A DNA stretch of 64,000 bases from Haliclona indistincta (GCA_964017065.1 OZ024788.1:9155761-9219760), one strand, 5' to 3'; counted from the first letter of the stretch, positions 33,959-47,906 are shown. Program-made: numbers and translations. The notes: generated by a model not told the origin, from the letters alone.

Positions 33959-36285
33959 TAGTGCTGTGCGATTACATCGTTGTTACCGATTAATCGATTA
34001 TTTCTCTACACTCGATACAAAATCGAACGAAAATAGCTTAATCGATTGTCACGTGCACGCGGCGCGCGCGACCGGCTAGTTGTTTACTGCGCGCGCGAAC
34101 TTTATCGCGTGATCTAAAACGTGCAGAAAACGATTGCTAGAGCTTCTTATACAAGCTACCTGCCATCGATCATCTGCCATGAGCGAGCCTAACTACCTGA
34201 AGGACGCTGATTTACTTCCTCTCAAGAACGCGACTAGTAAAGTGTGGAAGTTTTTCGGTTTTAAACACAAGGATGGAGTAATCAGCGATCATAGTCACGT
34301 GAGTTTGTTTGGTCATCGTACGTGAGTCGTAGTTATGACGCTGTTGTTTCACAGGTTTACTGTGCAATCGCCAGTTGCAACAAGAGAGAACTGAAATACT
34401 GTGGGAATACCACGAATCTTGGAAACCACCTTAAGTCAAAACACCTTTCCATATATCGTACTTCTGGTCTCTCGAACGACAGGAACACACGTGACAGAGA
34501 GAATGATGACACAGGTTCTAGTCAGGGTAAAATTGAAAATGCCTTTATAACAAAGCTGCCTAGCTCCAGTAAGAAGGCAAAACAATTAACAGATGCAGTC
34601 GGGTATTTTATAGCTAAAGATATGCAGCCTATCAGTGTCGTCCAAGGTTCTGGATTTAAGCACATGTTGTATTGCCTTGAGCCTCGTTATCAGGTTCCGC
34701 ATAGAAAAACCTTTATGGAAAGAGTGATACCAGACCTCTATAAAAAAGTCAAAGCATCTATTATCCCCTCCATAACATCTGCAGATTGCTATGCTATCAC
34801 TACCGATTGTTGGACTAGCTGTGCTAATGAAGCTTATATTGGTGTTACCTTTCACACTATCACCACTGATTGGGATCTCCAGCACTTTGTTCTTGAGAAT
34901 GAAGAACTCTCAGAGCAGCACACTGCCGAGAATCTTGCCGAAGCTCTTACCAGTATCCTACAGCAATGGAAGCTTGAACCCTCTAAACTTTCAGGTGCCA
35001 CAGTTGACAACGCTGCTAATGTGCATAAAGCTGTAGCTGACATTTTGTCATGGAATTGCTTAGGTTGCTTTGGTCATACTATCAACTTGTGTGTGAAAGC
35101 TGGACTGAATCAGTCACAGGTACATACCGCTATAGCACGCTGCTCTCGCCTTGTTACATTTTTTCGAAAATCGTCACGAGCTGCACATGTTTTAACTTCT
35201 AAACAAGATGCACTAGGTAGCCCAAAGCACAAGCTGCTAAAGGATGTTGAAACAAGGTGGAACTCCACATACGACATGGTAGAGCGCGTGATGGAACAGC
35301 AAGAACCGATCTGTGCAACCCTAATTGAGCAGAAGCGATTGGATCTTCTCCCAAAGGATACAGAGTTTCGCCTTCTCGAGGAAGTGCTAAAGGTTCTTAA
35401 GCCATTCAAAGATATAACAGTGCAAGTGTCAGGAGAGAATTACGTCACTATTTCTTCTATTTTGCCACTACTTGACTTTGTATCTGGAAATACTCTCAAA
35501 GTGACTGAAGCTGACTCGCTAGCAATTCAGAAGATGAAGCAGGAAATGAGCAAGAATCTTGGATCAAGATACAAGGACCCAGATATCAAGGCACTACTTA
35601 AACTTTCTAGCTTTGTTGATCCCAGATTCAAAAGTTTGCCTTTTTTGGATGAAGATGAAGCAGAGTATGTTCATGATGATGCACTATTGGAAATGATGAA
35701 GTATGTTAGTCCGGATCCAGAAGTAGAGGAAGAAACTACTTCTAATGAACCAGAAGAGATCGAACCTCCTCCAAAGAGGGCAAAGACAGGACTAGGACAA
35801 CTTCTTGGTGGAGTGTATGGCAAGAATACTGGGAAGAAGCGTATGTCTATTCGAGAAAAAGCTGAGAAAGAACTGAGAAGGTATTTGGAGGAGCCAGTTT
35901 TAGATATTGACAACAATGTATTGGAATGGTGGAAGAAGAACCAAACCATTTTCCCTTCTATTGCTGGTACTGCGAGACGACTTATGTGCATTCCTGCAAC
36001 AAGTACACCATCAGAAAGACTGTTTTCTAAGGCTGGTAACATAATAACCAAGAAGCGAGCTTCACTAGATCCTGATAATGCATCTATGCTCTGTTTCCTC
36101 TCTGAAAACTTGCAGTAACACAAACTGAGTTTTGTACATTTAACATTTTGTAACACAAACCAAGTTTGTACATTTACCAATGCTTTTTGATTTTTTGTAC
36201 ACTATTAATCGATTAATCGTGATACTTATAACGACAACTATCGGTAATCGCAATATTTGTAATTTTTGGTAATCGCACAGCCCTA
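33959..36285 (+). mobile_element. Intact hAT transposon with 8-bp target duplication
   Basis: The ends TAGTGCTGTGCGATTAC and GTAATCGCACAGCCCTA are imperfect inverted repeats. The element is flanked by GGCTACTT at 33951-33958 and 36286-36293, an exact 8-bp duplication as expected for hAT. Block A has the single, empty GGCTACTT at 3539-3546, so insertion came after the block duplication. Subterminal ATTAATCGATTA repeats occur at both ends. It carries one complete transposase gene. Confidence 0.95.
34179..36118 (+). CDS. hAT transposase (BED finger, RNase H-like, hATC)
   Basis: Exon one 34179-34298 (MSEPNYLKDADLL, 40 codons) and exon two 34355-36118 join across a 56-nt GT-AG intron in phase 0, giving 627 residues with no stop. 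A BED-type zinc finger straddles the intron (WKFFGF, then C...C, NLGNHLKSKH). The RNase H-like core starts at ITTDCWTS (first catalytic Asp), with ATVDNAANV for the second; CLGCFGHTINLCV follows. The C-terminal hATC dimerisation domain has VLEWWKKNQ, CIPATSTPSERLFSKAG and KKRASLDPDNA. It is close in layout to ZBED-type hAT transposases. It appears able to work, which is unusual among the elements here. Confidence 0.9.
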
Positions 36286-38992
36286 GGCTACTTACACCAT
36301 CTCAACCTATAAACCATCTATACAGTGAATCACAAACACATGCAGATGACACTACAGAGAATGGTTGACACTGCAGTTTGTATTGAACTGAGTAAGCTAG
36401 CTCACTGACTGACTATAGTCAATAAAACAAGATATGAATAACATATTGAACCTAGGGCTCCAGAAAAATAGAAAATCAATGTCTATGGTAACTTTTGTGA
36501 GGTAAAATTTTTGTTCTTTTCGTTGCACTGGTCTACAAGAACGAAATAACTTTGTACTTATGAAACTTTAGCAAACATGTAGCACTTTGAGAGAGCTAGC
36601 AATGGGAACACTGCTACCAATCCAGAGGGAGTTATATCTGGGATTATGTCAAGAAAAGGCATCCAGGTGTGGTTTGCTTGGGTGAATAAGAACGAAATTT
36701 AAATCACGAAATTCTGCCTTACATGTCCAAAATGAAAATTCAACCTCACGAAATGATATAGCAGCTATACGGTATCCATTACTAATAATAATGATACTGC
36801 TGTATAGGATACTGAATCACTAATAATGTTCTATATCTACTTCCATATATGTACGTACACACAAGAGATCATGGCACACACTATGTTTCATCACCTTCAG
36901 TGTGAGCTGATACTAGATCCTTTAGCTTTGATATCCACTCAGTCTGTGAAATGTGAAACATTATTGCAAAATTTTCGTCTACTTGCAAGTAATTCCTGCA
37001 CCGTCACAAACGTTTTCCATAGCAAACTCTCTCACTTTCTTCTTAACACACTCACTCTCTCCCACTAGCTACACTCTCATTCGATCATACCTTTTTAGCA
37101 GCACTGGAAGCAGAATAATTAGAGCTACGCTTCTTAATGACTAGTCTGAAGGTAAGAGAGAGGGGAGGGTGCTGATGCTGAGGATGCTGAGAGAGAGAGG
37201 GGGAGGGAGGAGAGGGAGGAAGGGAGAGAGAGAGAGATAGAGACCACATGATCATAATTATGATAGCGTATAATAATTATTATGTCATTGTGACAAACCT
37301 CAGAAATGTCCTTTTGTTCTTCTTCCAAGTCCTGTAAACACATCTTCTATGGTGCACACACAGGAACAGCAAACAAGAGAACATCATCAGAGAATGATGA
37401 ACCTGTTAGAATCCAACTACGTCACAACAGGTATATACGCAAACCATTAGGCTGAAGTGCATACCTTCTTATAGCTTCCTCCAGCTGTAGCAAGTTCTCT
37501 TCATCTATGAGAGCCTTCTTTTCCTCATCATCAGATACAACGGCAACATCTCCATCCACCTGAACCTGCAGAGAGCCAAATGCTCATGATTTCCACAAAT
37601 CTGCACACACTCACTTTTTCAATAGTGGCTGATAAATCTGGTACTTTATTCATTGAAGGGACAGCATATCCTGATTCATCAGTGGTCTCATTTTCTAAGT
37701 TGTCCTCTCTCTACCACCTCTTCCAAGACTGGTTGCTCCTCTGATAACTGTTCAGGAAATTCACAGTTCCCTTGTCCTCGACAACTCTGCTAGCTGATAG
37801 GAACTTTAGAGGCTCTTGCTTGTGATGCTGTTCTACAATGCCGCCTCCTTCCCCTTCTCTGTTTTTAGTTTTCTTGTGATAATTGCGATTGGGATTGGTA
37901 GACTCTCCTTTCTTCCCTTTGGTCCTATCATCTGCTTTCAGTCGACCAGCAGACTACATGAAGTACACAATAATACCAATGTGTGTGTGTGTGTGAGAGC
38001 CTACAGCTAGTATCTCCATCTTCAATAGCCTTTCTTCCTCATCCTGGTCTCCATACTTGTCTCTGACTCTCTTCTGCTTAGACTATGTACGAGGGTAATG
38101 GGCATTATACTTCTCCAGGTTGTGTTTACCTTTTGACCTCTCTTGTATTGTTGAGGGGGTGGCTGGGCTGGTGCTTTCTGTGAACCCTAAGAAGCAATGT
38201 GTTGATAGCAGCAGTGCTGTACTAACAACACACCTTATTCTCATGGTGGACCTCATCTGGTATGCTAGTGGCTCCCTCCCCTCTACCTTGCTGTTTCATC
38301 ATTCTAACACAACAGCACTAACATCACACAACAAGCTACTGTAGGAGCTATATACCTTCTCTGTTTGGTTGACATGTGCTTATGCTTCTGTCTTCCTGTA
38401 AAAAAAATATGTACAAAGTGTGTTTGAGTGACATGTGTGTTCTCCCTCTACCTTGTGTTGTTGGGCAGTATCGTCACTAGTTGTAGAGGAGGCAGTGCTG
38501 ACACTTCTCTGTAGCTCAAACCTAGACACATGTGTACTATAAGATACAGTATAGGTTATTTCTTTATACCTGTCTCCTCCAACATATGCAGTTGTATTAC
38601 TGTATCAGGATAAGCCAGTTCTGTCTCATCTTCCTCTTCGCTCTCCTCCTCCACCTCTTGCAGAGCTGTTTCTCCTACCTCCTCACCACCACCAGCCATA
38701 GCTATAGCAAGTACAGCAACATGATGTATGCTGTTGCTACTTACTAACCTTCTAAAGGTTGATTATCCTCTGTATTCTCCTCTCCATTCTCTTCCTCCAC
38801 CTCTATCTCCTCCTCCTCTTCCAGTGATAGTTCACTAGTTGCCTCACTGATCTACACACACAAAACAAAGTTTAACAACTTGATAATGGAATCCAACACA
38901 CTATTGACTGGTCATCATCACTTGATTTGACTCTTCTTTCATTCTTGTGTTTACTGACACACAGATCATCAAGCTGAAATAATACAAGTAGT

Positions 38993-39576
38993 TTAAGGGT
39001 GGAAATCCCAAACATCAGGATTACGAATATTTTGGTTTCTACTGTTAGTTGAAGGTTTGGTCAGTCACACTGATCACCCAAGAAAGTCGCCATTCGTCTT
39101 GTGGGCGTAGCAAGCCCCACCCAATGACGAAAAGTTGCGTTTCTTTCCTGAGCATGCCACACCCACACAAAATGTCAGACATAAACTTTGGTAGACAAGG
39201 AAGAAACGTATGTATCGGATTTTGCAAAAAGGTCTCTGTCTGTAAGTTACAGAGGGGCGAATATTTAATGAGAACAAACGATTTCGGCAAAAATCCCCTA
39301 CCAGCAAGAGCGATGGAAGAAGATACATCTCCTTTTGCCAGAGCGCCAAAAAAATGCCACCTGACGCCCTCCCGCCCTCCCCACGACCCACCCACCCCTA
39401 TGTGGGTCTCTGGTGATTGCCGAGTACGAAATAATTTTGTTCCAAATACGGCAAGTGCTACTGGAGTGTGGGTACACCCATTTTCCTTGTAAAACGGGCA
39501 AGTAATAGCCAGGACACTGTAGATTATATTGTGCAAAGGGCAGCAAGAAAGAAAAGTTCGGGTTTTCCTGGCTTAA
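38993..39576. mobile_element. 584-bp TTAA element, tandem copy 1
   Basis: TTAA at both ends, with short imperfect inverted termini (TTTAAGGGTGGAAATCCC against GGGTTTTCCTGGCTTAAA). Block A has a single TTTAAACTC target at the same place (near 6240). The element has open stretches on both strands but no recognisable protein. Confidence 0.8.
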
Positions 39577-39643
39577 AGCTCTAACTCAGGATATAAATAG
39601 CACAGTAGACAATGAATACCATTATAGTAACTCAACTTTAGGT

Positions 39644-40227
39644 TTAAGGGTGGAAATCCCAAACATCAGGATTACGAATATTTTGGTTTCTACTGTTAGT
39701 TGAAGGTTTGGTCAGTCACACTGATCACCCAAGAAAGTCGCCATTCGTCTTGTGGGCGTAGCAAGCCCCACCCAATGACGAAAAGTTGCGTTTCTTTCCT
39801 GAGCATGCCACACCCACACAAAATGTCAGACATAAACTTTGGTAGACAAGGAAGAAACGTATGTATCGGATTTTGCAAAAAGGTCTCTGTCTGTAAGTTA
39901 CAGAGGGGCGAATATTTAATGAGAACAAACGATTTCGGCAAAAATCCCCTACCAGCAAGAGCGATGGAAGAAGATACATCTCCTTTTGCCAGAGCGCCAA
40001 AAAAATGCCACCTGACGCCCTCCCGCCCTCCCCACGACCCACCCACCCCTATGTGGGTCTCTGGTGATTGCCGAGTACGAAATAATTTTGTTCCAAATAC
40101 GGCAAGTGCTACTGGAGTGTGGGTACACCCATTTTCCTTGTAAAACGGGCAAGTAATAGCCAGGACACTGTAGATTATATTGTGCAAAGGGCAGCAAGAA
40201 AGAAAAGTTCGGGTTTTCCTGGCTTAA
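39644..40227. mobile_element. 584-bp TTAA element, tandem copy 2
   Basis: Same length and, as far as I can read, the same sequence as 38993-39576, offset by 651 bp. A 67-bp spacer (39577-39643) not found in block A separates the two copies. Confidence 0.85.
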
Positions 40228-40430
40228 ACTCACAACAAAGTAAAAACAAAAACAAAAAAAAAAGTACTGTACATTGCAATCATGTTGTACAAAAATGGAT
40301 AAGTGTGTGAATGAACGAGTTAAGAAAGAATGTATTAGGAACCTTGAACATCACTGCAAAGCCCATGGTCAGTTGACAAGGAGGCATGTAATTCTTCTTT
40401 CCTAGACCCATTGTGCAGTAGTTGATCTCA

Positions 40431-40544
<114 letters not shown>

Positions 40545-42204
40545 TCAATGATGATAGCTGACCTGGTTATGGTAGACCCACCAGGCGCTGGTGACTATCT
40601 TAGCTTCTCAGGCTGAGCTATAGCAGACCGCCATTAGTGCTGCCTCATTGAGTGTCTTTGGAGGCACAGGCCCTCCTGAATGAAAAAAGGAAAAACGTAA
40701 AAAAATATCTCAATATTGTATCCTGCTCACCTGTTGGATTCTTGATGACTACACTAGCTGCTCCATGGAGGTCAGCATGAACATACAGGTCACCTTGAGG
40801 AGAGAGATCAGGACAATGTATTGATCAAAGAAGCCGATGTTTCATGATTACCGTCATTGAGATATTTCTTCACTACTAGTTCATTCTGTTGTTGGTCACG
40901 CCCACCTATAATGAGGTAGTTATCTGAACTAATAAACCAGTAGAACTTCTCAAACCTGCATGTGTACAAGACATACCACCCCACCCTCTCTCTCAACATT
41001 TTTTTTACCAATGAACCTTCCTGGCTTTATGTATCTTAGACACAGTTGCTGCTTCTTTTAGAACTTGCTTGTTCTTTTTCTTAGCTGATTCGAGAGCCTG
41101 AGAAAGCACCACAACTATTAACACCACACAACCATGCTAGTGACACTACCTTTGCAGAAGCATCGATTGTCTTTTGCTGTTTCTTAGCAGCATGCTTCTT
41201 GTGGTCATAATACCTACAACAAAACAAGTATCACAAACTAGTATAGCATTGACTTACCTTCTAGCATTAGCGTATGCAGATAACTCCAAATCAATATCAA
41301 CCTTGACACCTTTCTTTCCCTTCTACACAAATACAAACAGCAAACCAATCAAGTCATCTCACAGAAATACATAAACTAACCGTTCTCTTCTTAAACATTA
41401 TTTTTACTAGCAACTTCCTCCTCTTCTTCATCTTCATCACTAAAATCTGTCTCTCTATAAGGAACACCACACATATAAATCCAACATAGCATAGCAATAC
41501 ATTGACATACTTGAGCATCATTGTAATAATTATGGTTACTATACAGTTTGAGTCCATGTAATGATTGAGCTACAGGGTCTCCTCTGGTCAGGGCATCCTT
41601 CACAAGCAGCTCATTATCACTCCAATCCATTGAATTAGCTACAGCACTTCTAATGACTAAACACGCTCGCTCTATAAGATCATAGTTCAGCTCTATCAGT
41701 GTTGCCTTGTAGACATCCTCCTCCTACAAGAGGGTGAATAGAGAGTGATAGAAAGGGTTAATAATCTAACCTGAGCTTTCATCAAGGTATCGATCCCCCT
41801 CGTATGATCATGTTTGATATTTTCAAGCTTCTTCACAGCTGTCTTTTGCTGAAATGAGCAAGACATCAATGGAAGTATAAAATCAATGAGTACTGTATAC
41901 TATACCAGCTGTATGGCTTTGAGATCTTGCTTCTGCCCACTCTTAGCTGAGAAGAATTCATCCACTGCCTGGAATAAAATTTATTGTGTAAGCAAGAGCT
42001 TTTATTTCTGCTCAATTTGGATCACCTACTCTATTGAATGAGTCAAGTGTTCTGTAGTCAGCAGTCTGGTGCTGTCTGAACAGCATGGGATGAAACTCAA
42101 CATTTCTGGAGAGAGAAAACAAGAGGTCAGTAAGGAAGAGAACTCACACAGCGCTAACGTGAATATATCATTTGTCTGTTCTGCTCCTAGACCAGTAGCA
42201 GCTA

Positions 42205-42744
42205 TAGTCTCGCGGGCCAGACGTTCTGGGGGAACGTCTGGTCACTAAGGCCAGGTTTTCGTGGCACAATGGAATGTAATCAAACGACACGTCACGTTTA
42301 AAATCACGTGCTTTAGTCGACGTCACTAGTCTAGTTAGCAAGCGTGTAGCATGTTAACAGGCTTCTAGCATGCTAAAACTCTTCATAGAGTAATACCAAC
42401 CTGGTTGGCTATAATCGCGATGTCATGATCGCTGGAGCAGTCACGAGTCAACAAGAGAACCGTTGCGTGCTAACATGAATCACGTACAATATACCGTCAG
42501 CAGCCTCGAGAACAACGAGTAGCAGGCATTAGCCGTCGCTTGTATAGGACTTTTAACGACAAACACGCCAGTTTTGTCAGCTAAAAAGCTCTGTAAACAG
42601 CTTCATGCGCAATCGCGCCCCGTAGTCACGTGAAAACCCACGCAATTGATTGCTTATGAGGGCGCGCCGGAATGTTGGCGTCGCTCACAGAAACCTGGCC
42701 TTAGTGACCAGACGTTCCCCCAGAACGTCTGGCCCGCGAGACTA
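42205..42744. mobile_element. 540-bp inverted-repeat element with 9-bp target duplication
   Basis: Termini TAGTCTCGCGGGCCAGACG and CGTCTGGCCCGCGAGACTA are perfect inverted repeats extending some 55 bp. TAGCAGCTA flanks both sides (42196-42204, 42745-42753) and occurs once at the empty site in block A (near 8180) and copy C. A 9-bp duplication suggests a Mutator-like MITE. No gene inside. Confidence 0.9.
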
Positions 42745-43084
42745 TAGCAGCTACAGCACAGGGTATCTTCTCTCTCTTCAGAATGAGAATTCCCTGAACA
42801 GCATTGTACAAACATCAGGTAGTATGTACACTTTGGTACTTACTTTGCTGGGCTGAGAGGTCAATGACTTGAACAGGCAATCTGCTTCTGCTAATGCAGC
42901 CATCAACTAGTCGAGATCTTTTAGGAGAGAGAGAGAAAGCAAGTAAGAGTGTGCTTTATATAACGGTTTCTATACCTTTCACTGCATCTACTCCATTACT
43001 TAGTCTAACATTGTCTGGAAACCACGCAGTAGGTACTGTAGTAGTAGAGGAAGATTGAGAACAAGAGAACAGGATTGACTCACA

Positions 43085-43720
43085 CAGTGAAATAGTGTTG
43101 TACCGCTTCAGTGAAGGCATTGTCCCAGAAGATGGTAGCAAGCTCAGCTGCTGGTTGCTGAGTGACGATGACTACCACTGGGAGAGATTGTCACTGGAGC
43201 TGGAGGAGAAGGTACCATACATGAGTACATAGAGAGAATACTGTGATTACTGAGATTACACTTAACACACTCAAACAGTACTGCAGTCACATAAACTGCA
43301 GTACTACACTAAAAATACACATTCCAACAGACTCTCTAAAATATTAGTAACTGAAGTCAAGTCAAGTTGACTACATGTATATTGTCTGTTTGTGTGTACA
43401 TAGTTTGTGTTGATTATGACATGCTAATCAACTGTTGTACAATGATAGACACACACTACCTGAACAGGATCATTCATTCCTCCAGCTCCTGCTGCTGTCA
43501 TACTGAATACCATCCATCCGAGTTAGAGCAAAGGAAAATTTTGTTCAGTGACAGTCTCAGCCGCCCTCCTCTCTGAGCTCCTCTTAATCTTCTTGAGTTG
43601 CATGAAATTGAAGTTGCACTGAAGAGTACCAGTTTGAGCATTGTACTCCATAGCCTTCTGATTGTTGAGAATTGCTCCTGTTGATAACTGGTTGGTGACT
43701 CTGAGCCCACAAAAGCTGAA
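43085..43720 (-). pseudogene. STAT DNA-binding domain exons, block B
   Basis: Nearly the same as 8517-9150: GLRVTNQ, NAQTGTLQCNFNFMQL, VTEQNFPLL and, after the intron, SLPVVVIVTQQPAAELATIFWDNA. The TGA before SLPVVV is shared with copy A. The VTEE motif has become VTEQ. The STAT linker exons are not present in block B; the block ends at about 32000 beside the nested foldback. Confidence 0.6.
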
Positions 43721-45870
43721 GAAGGAGAGAAATGACAAAATTTCACAGCTGCATGGTTCATATTTCCTTCTTGTGGTGATATCACTCTTAATAACAGGAT
43801 AATACAGTAATGGATCATGTACTGAGTGGTAGTAGAGTGATGGAAGGGTTAATAAAGGTGACTCACTGATAGTATGAAGGTGGTTAGTAGCAGCACTGCT
43901 GTACTGTAGTTCACTGTATTCACTGAGTGAGGCTTGAGCAGAGCACTGAGAGAACGAGATATACTGTATAGCTACTAACATACTGTAATCATCACAACTA
44001 ACATCAACAATGTAAAGACACTCAAAATAAATACTGAAAATTATTATTCTTTCAAAAGTAGTTTAAAGCCATAAAGCTTGCGTAGCACATTTTGAGTTTA
44101 GAACAATAACACTAACCTCATCATACCAGTAGTTGAGAGTCACCACTTGTTGTACACATAAACAGGATTACGATACCACTCAATGACCACATCATCTCTG
44201 GAGAGAGGACAGTCACTCAACAACTTCTTGTAGCCATTTCGTAGCCACAGTTTCTTCACAGCACTGCTGTCTACACCCTCTATCAACAATCGGAACTGTT
44301 CTTCAGTGAAAGAAGCTGAGCAACAACTATTGTTAAAAGCTAGTTCCTCCATTGTTCTGTTCTGTTTGAGACCACTGACCAGTGCTGTGAGTGATGGAGT
44401 ATCAATGTATCCATCAATGAAGAGAAGGCGTGTTATCGTGGTGCTGATGACAACAGCTGTGGTGAGGAGGGTGTGGTCAGTAGTACACATATTGCAGTGA
44501 TACAGTGCTAGTTTGTGTAGTCTGCAGTGAGGAGACTGCAGGGAGTGGATGAGTGAGCTAGTGGATTCACTGCTGAGATTATACTCTTTCAATGACAGAG
44601 TGTGGAGATTGTTCTGCTGTTGTCCTATGAATTGAGGAACGACAAAACTTGCAATTGTCCAACTTTCAATTTTTAAGATCTCCAATACATCACGATATAA
44701 ACTAATATTTTCAAGTGTCTCATCAGATGAAGAATCTTGTTCTTGATGAATCTTAAGGATAGATTCAGTCAACTTTATCTTTGAGTAGGATGATAATTGT
44801 AATAACCAGTGATCGATTTCACTACAAAAACCAGTAGCATTCAAACACACTTTACCATTAGTGTGTTGCAATGTAAAGGAAGAGAACTGGTACATGTGGG
44901 TGTGGTCAGTAGTGGAAATAGTGCACATACACAGTGACAGTTTGTTTAGTTTATAGTCTGGAGAGAGCAGGGAGTGGATGAGTGAGCTAGTGGCTTCACT
45001 GCTGAGCTCACACTTTGTCAGTGCCAGAGTGTGGAGATTGTTCTGACACAGTTCAAGGAATAGAGGAATGGAAAACGAGAAACAAGTAGTATTGTTATTG
45101 TTAATGTTTAAGATCTCTAACATGTGACTAAATAAACCAATTCCCTCAAGTATCTCATCGGCTTCTTGTTTAGTAATAGACAAGATCAATTCAGTCAACT
45201 GAACCGAGTAGGATGATAATAGTGATAACCAGTGATTGATAGCACTACAAGAACCAGTAGCAGTCAAAGACACTTTACCATCTGTATTTTGCAATGTAAG
45301 GATGGAGAACTGGTAGCTACAGTCAGCACTGGAAATAGCGCAGTCATCTAATGAAATCTTTAGTAATTTGCAATTTGGAGACTGTAGAGAAGAGACGAGT
45401 GAGGTACTGGTCTCAATGCTGAGCTTACATCTCGTGAGTGACAGAGTGTGGAGATTGGTCTGTTGTGAGATATAATGATAATAAGGAAAATTGACATCAG
45501 CCTTCTCTAGCCAAAGATCTTTCAAAAGTGGACAAGCACAGCAATCAAGGATCTTTTCATAATTTGTCTTTCCTACACTACTAACTAGATTACGGGCTGT
45601 GTTTTGTTTAGGACCAGCTAATGAAATATCAGTCACGCTTTTAGTGAAGGGATTAAGCTGTGATAGAATCTTGCAATTTCCTGACCAGGATCCACTAATA
45701 TCAAGAGAGACTATCTTACCCTCTCCACTACCATCCTGAGGTGCTAACTGTAGACCCATAACAAGATGTTTAAAGTGCTTCAAGACATTGCTAGCTTTCT
45801 TTTCTATTCTCCAAGTGCTAGCGCTGTTGGCAATACAGTAACCAATGACAAACCAGTCTAAAGCAGAGAG

Positions 45871-47368
45871 ATCAGTGGTCAAAAGTGGCCAACTGCTTTC
45901 TTCAACTAGAGCTATCGAAAACAACAGTTCCAGCCACCAAACACTACATTTTAGTCGATTCTCTCACATTTATTCGCTAACTTTCTGAAATTCCTTGAAT
46001 GGATAAGCAGAACCTCACTTAAGATGCAAAGTTGTCAAATCAGATTCAGATTTGAAAAAGCAAAAATCAAAAAACGCTTTGTCAGCAGATTTGCAAATTC
46101 TCAGATTCAGATTTGCAAAAAGCAAAAAACGCTCTGTCAGCAGATTTGCAAATTTGCTTTGAGATTTATGAACTTACTTCGTCAGCAGACATGGATTGTT
46201 GTTGACATGTACATGTAGATGCATGAATAAAATTATAATAATGAATATTGAGTAGCTAGTAAAATGGTGCAACCACATGTCCTTGTGATCAGCAATGTAA
46301 TGATGGACTGTCACAGAGTTGTATGTATGCTGTAAGGTAGGTTGTACCAAACTATGTACTTGTAGCTACACTGTATGTATTTCACATGTAAAACATAGCT
46401 GATTGAGGTGTAGCCTGTACATATGCCACACCCACAGAATGGCAATGTACATTGATAATAGTCTAAGGAGTTAGAACGAGACCATCTCTTCATAATGACT
46501 GCTAAGCCATTAATAATTATAGATTAAATGTGAAATGAGAGGCATGAGATGAAATGAGATCAAGTCCAAGCAAAAAATGAATTGAACTTGATCGAGTCAA
46601 TAATGAAGGCTGCATTCAAGTTATTGTATAACCTGAACAAATCGTTTGTGCGCAATTACAATCATTATTGCGATTTTTCCAGACAATAACTTAACACAAT
46701 ACCACACTTAATCTATAGTAATGGCTTAGCAGTCATTATTAAGAGAAGGTCTCGTTCTAGCTCTTTAGACTATTACCAATACACATTGCCATTCTGTGGG
46801 TGTGGCTTATGTACAAGCAACACCTCAATCAGCTCGGTTTTACATGTGAACTACATACAGTGCAGCTACAAGTACATAGTTTGGTACAACCTACACATAC
46901 AACTCGGTGACAGTCCATCATTACATTGCTGATCACAAGGACATGTGGTTGCACCATTTTACTAGCTACTCAAATTCATTATAATTTTATTCATGCATCT
47001 ACATGTTAACAACAATCCATGTCTGCTGACGAAGTAAGTTCATTAATCTCAAAGCGATTTTGCAAATCTGCTGACAAAGCGTTTTTTGCTTTTTGCAAAT
47101 CTGAATCTGAGTTCATAAAATAGCAAATTTGCCAATCAGCTGACAAAGCGTTTTTTGCTTTTTGCTTTCTGCAAATCTGAATCTGATTTCGCAACTTTGC
47201 ATCTCTAGTGAAGTATTCTGCTTATCCATTCAAGGAATTTCAGAAAAATAGCGAATAAATGTGAGAGAATCGAAATCTGCTGACTAAAATGCAGTGTTTG
47301 GTGGCTGGAACTGTTGTTTTCGATGGCTCTAGTTGCAGAAAGCAGTTGGCCACTTTTGACCACTGATC
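45871..47368. mobile_element. 1.5-kb foldback element inside NLR3
   Basis: Inverted arms of about 640 bp (45871-46508 and 46725-47368; ends ATCAGTGGTCAAAAGTGGCC and GGCCACTTTTGACCACTGAT) around a 216-bp centre. CAGAGAG flanks both sides (45864-45870, 47369-47375), a likely 7-bp target duplication; NLR1 has GCAGAGCGACC at the uninterrupted site. Inside each arm a motif AACGCTTTGTCAGCAGATTT is repeated. No transposase. Confidence 0.85.
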
Positions 47369-47906
47369 CAGAGAGACCACTAACAGAAAGATACTTTGTA
47401 CTAGTGACTAGAGTTGACTGAATGAGCTGTGGACACTGAGTCTCATACAACAAATGAAGCAATGGCACATCAACTGATGAATAAAGACTAAGTTTCAGAA
47501 GGTTAGGATCAATACCACTGAGTTGTGTTCTACCTGCTAGGAAGAGTACCGCCGACCAGTGAGTAGCTGAGGAAGATGAAAACTTATCTCCTTTCTTTCC
47601 ATATGATTCTAAAAAGTGGCGAAGAGGAATAACACCATTCCAATTTAGAATTTGTGACAGTCGCTTTGGGCTGTCACATTGCTGGGAGTAGTGCACTGCT
47701 GCAAGATATTCTTGCAATGTAAGATGTAGAAAGTTGTGTGATGATGATATCCCAATAACTGCAGTCAGTTCCTCCTCTCTCTGCATCAGACCAAGTGTCT
47801 CTGATGGTACATTGTCATCTTCTTCATCAAACACATACTGTTGCTTCTCTATTCCCTTTGCTGCTAGTGCAGTCACTGCTCTAAGCTGCTGCTTCACATC
47901 CTCTGG

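Noticed and set aside
39045..39536. 163-codon open frame repeated at 39696-40187
   Set aside because: It is repeated only because the whole 584-bp TTAA element is duplicated; equally long frames exist on the other strand and no domain is visible.
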